The position numbers and the translations under genes were made by a program. Below, one piece after another: positions 8,276 to 8,395 of a stretch of 8,395 nt of DNA. The notes beneath the pieces are model-generated. The model did no database searches and was not told where the DNA came from. It saw only the letters and a program-made list of their open reading frames with translations. The DNA is from DASSKA01 sp035690905. Lineage in GTDB: Bacteria > Actinomycetota > Actinomycetes > Propionibacteriales > Nocardioidaceae. The number at the start of each line of letters is the position of its first letter. Position 1 is the first letter of the stretch. The stretch spans positions 1 to 8,395 of the forward strand of contig DASSKA010000095.1 in the NCBI GenBank assembly GCA_035690905.1, written 5' to 3'.

Positions 8276-8395
8276 CCGCCGGCGACCAAGGCGATCGCCA
8301 GGGCGCAGAGAGCCAGGCCGAGCGCCTGCAGCCGGTGGATCCGCTCGTGCAGCAGCGCCACGGCGAGCAGCACGGTCGTCGCCGGGTACAGCGCG
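8272..8395 (-). CDS. C-terminal end of an EamA/DMT-family membrane transporter (5' end outside window)
   Basis: The minus strand is open from the window edge to a TAG (8274-8272) and gives 40 residues. They read as a hydrophobic helix ALYPATTVLLAVALLH, a short charged turn E-R-I-H-R, and a second helix LQALGLALCALAIALVAG, ending G-G. The pattern L-Y-P...(LL)x-E-R...L-Q-x-x-G is the last helix pair of the EamA (drug/metabolite transporter) fold, in which ten membrane helices form two repeated halves. Substrates in this family vary widely and cannot be told from this piece. The gene converges on sigA and the two reading frames overlap by four bases. The frame is short, so the call rests on the helix pattern and on third-position G/C bias. 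Confidence 0.75.

Overview
The window is very GC-rich (roughly 70%, with G or C at almost every third codon position). It carries a principal sigma factor with a Lys/Ala-rich N-terminal linker, a DUF4192 protein and an actinobacterial-type GCS2-like ligase. This points to an actinobacterial (Actinomycetota) chromosome; a Propionibacteriales/Nocardioides-like host is my guess from general resemblance only. I see no insertion sequence, phage gene, tRNA, rRNA or CRISPR array. This looks like ordinary core chromosome rather than an accessory island.

Layout, left to right: (1) the 3' two thirds of a thiamine-diphosphate enzyme of the pyruvate oxidase/YdaP type (+), closed by a perfect 17-bp hairpin; (2) a 98-residue secreted protein with a calcium-loop-like motif (+); (3) dinB, translesion DNA polymerase IV (-), meeting gene 2 tail to tail; (4) a DUF4192 protein (+), divergent from dinB; (5) a GCS2-like glutamate-cysteine ligase family protein (+) with a probable leaderless promoter; (6) an unrecognised 137-residue protein (-), tail to tail with gene 5; (7) a universal stress protein (+), divergent from gene 6; (8) the housekeeping sigma factor sigA/hrdB (+); (9) the last 40 codons of an EamA/DMT-type membrane transporter (-), whose stop codon overlaps the sigA stop in a CTAG tetranucleotide.

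The genes do not form one pathway. Orientation runs ++ - ++ - ++ -, so most are probably transcribed alone or in pairs. Themes are transcription (SigA), DNA damage tolerance (DinB), stress (Usp) and possibly thiol or gamma-glutamyl metabolism (GCS2-like). The most noticeable structural features are three convergent junctions with almost no space between stop codons (6 bp, 7 bp and a 4-bp overlap), and a recurring -10-like hexamer 6-7 bases before four start codons that lack a good Shine-Dalgarno sequence, which suggests leaderless mRNAs. I found no convincing undescribed system; the findings are modest architectural and protein-level observations.
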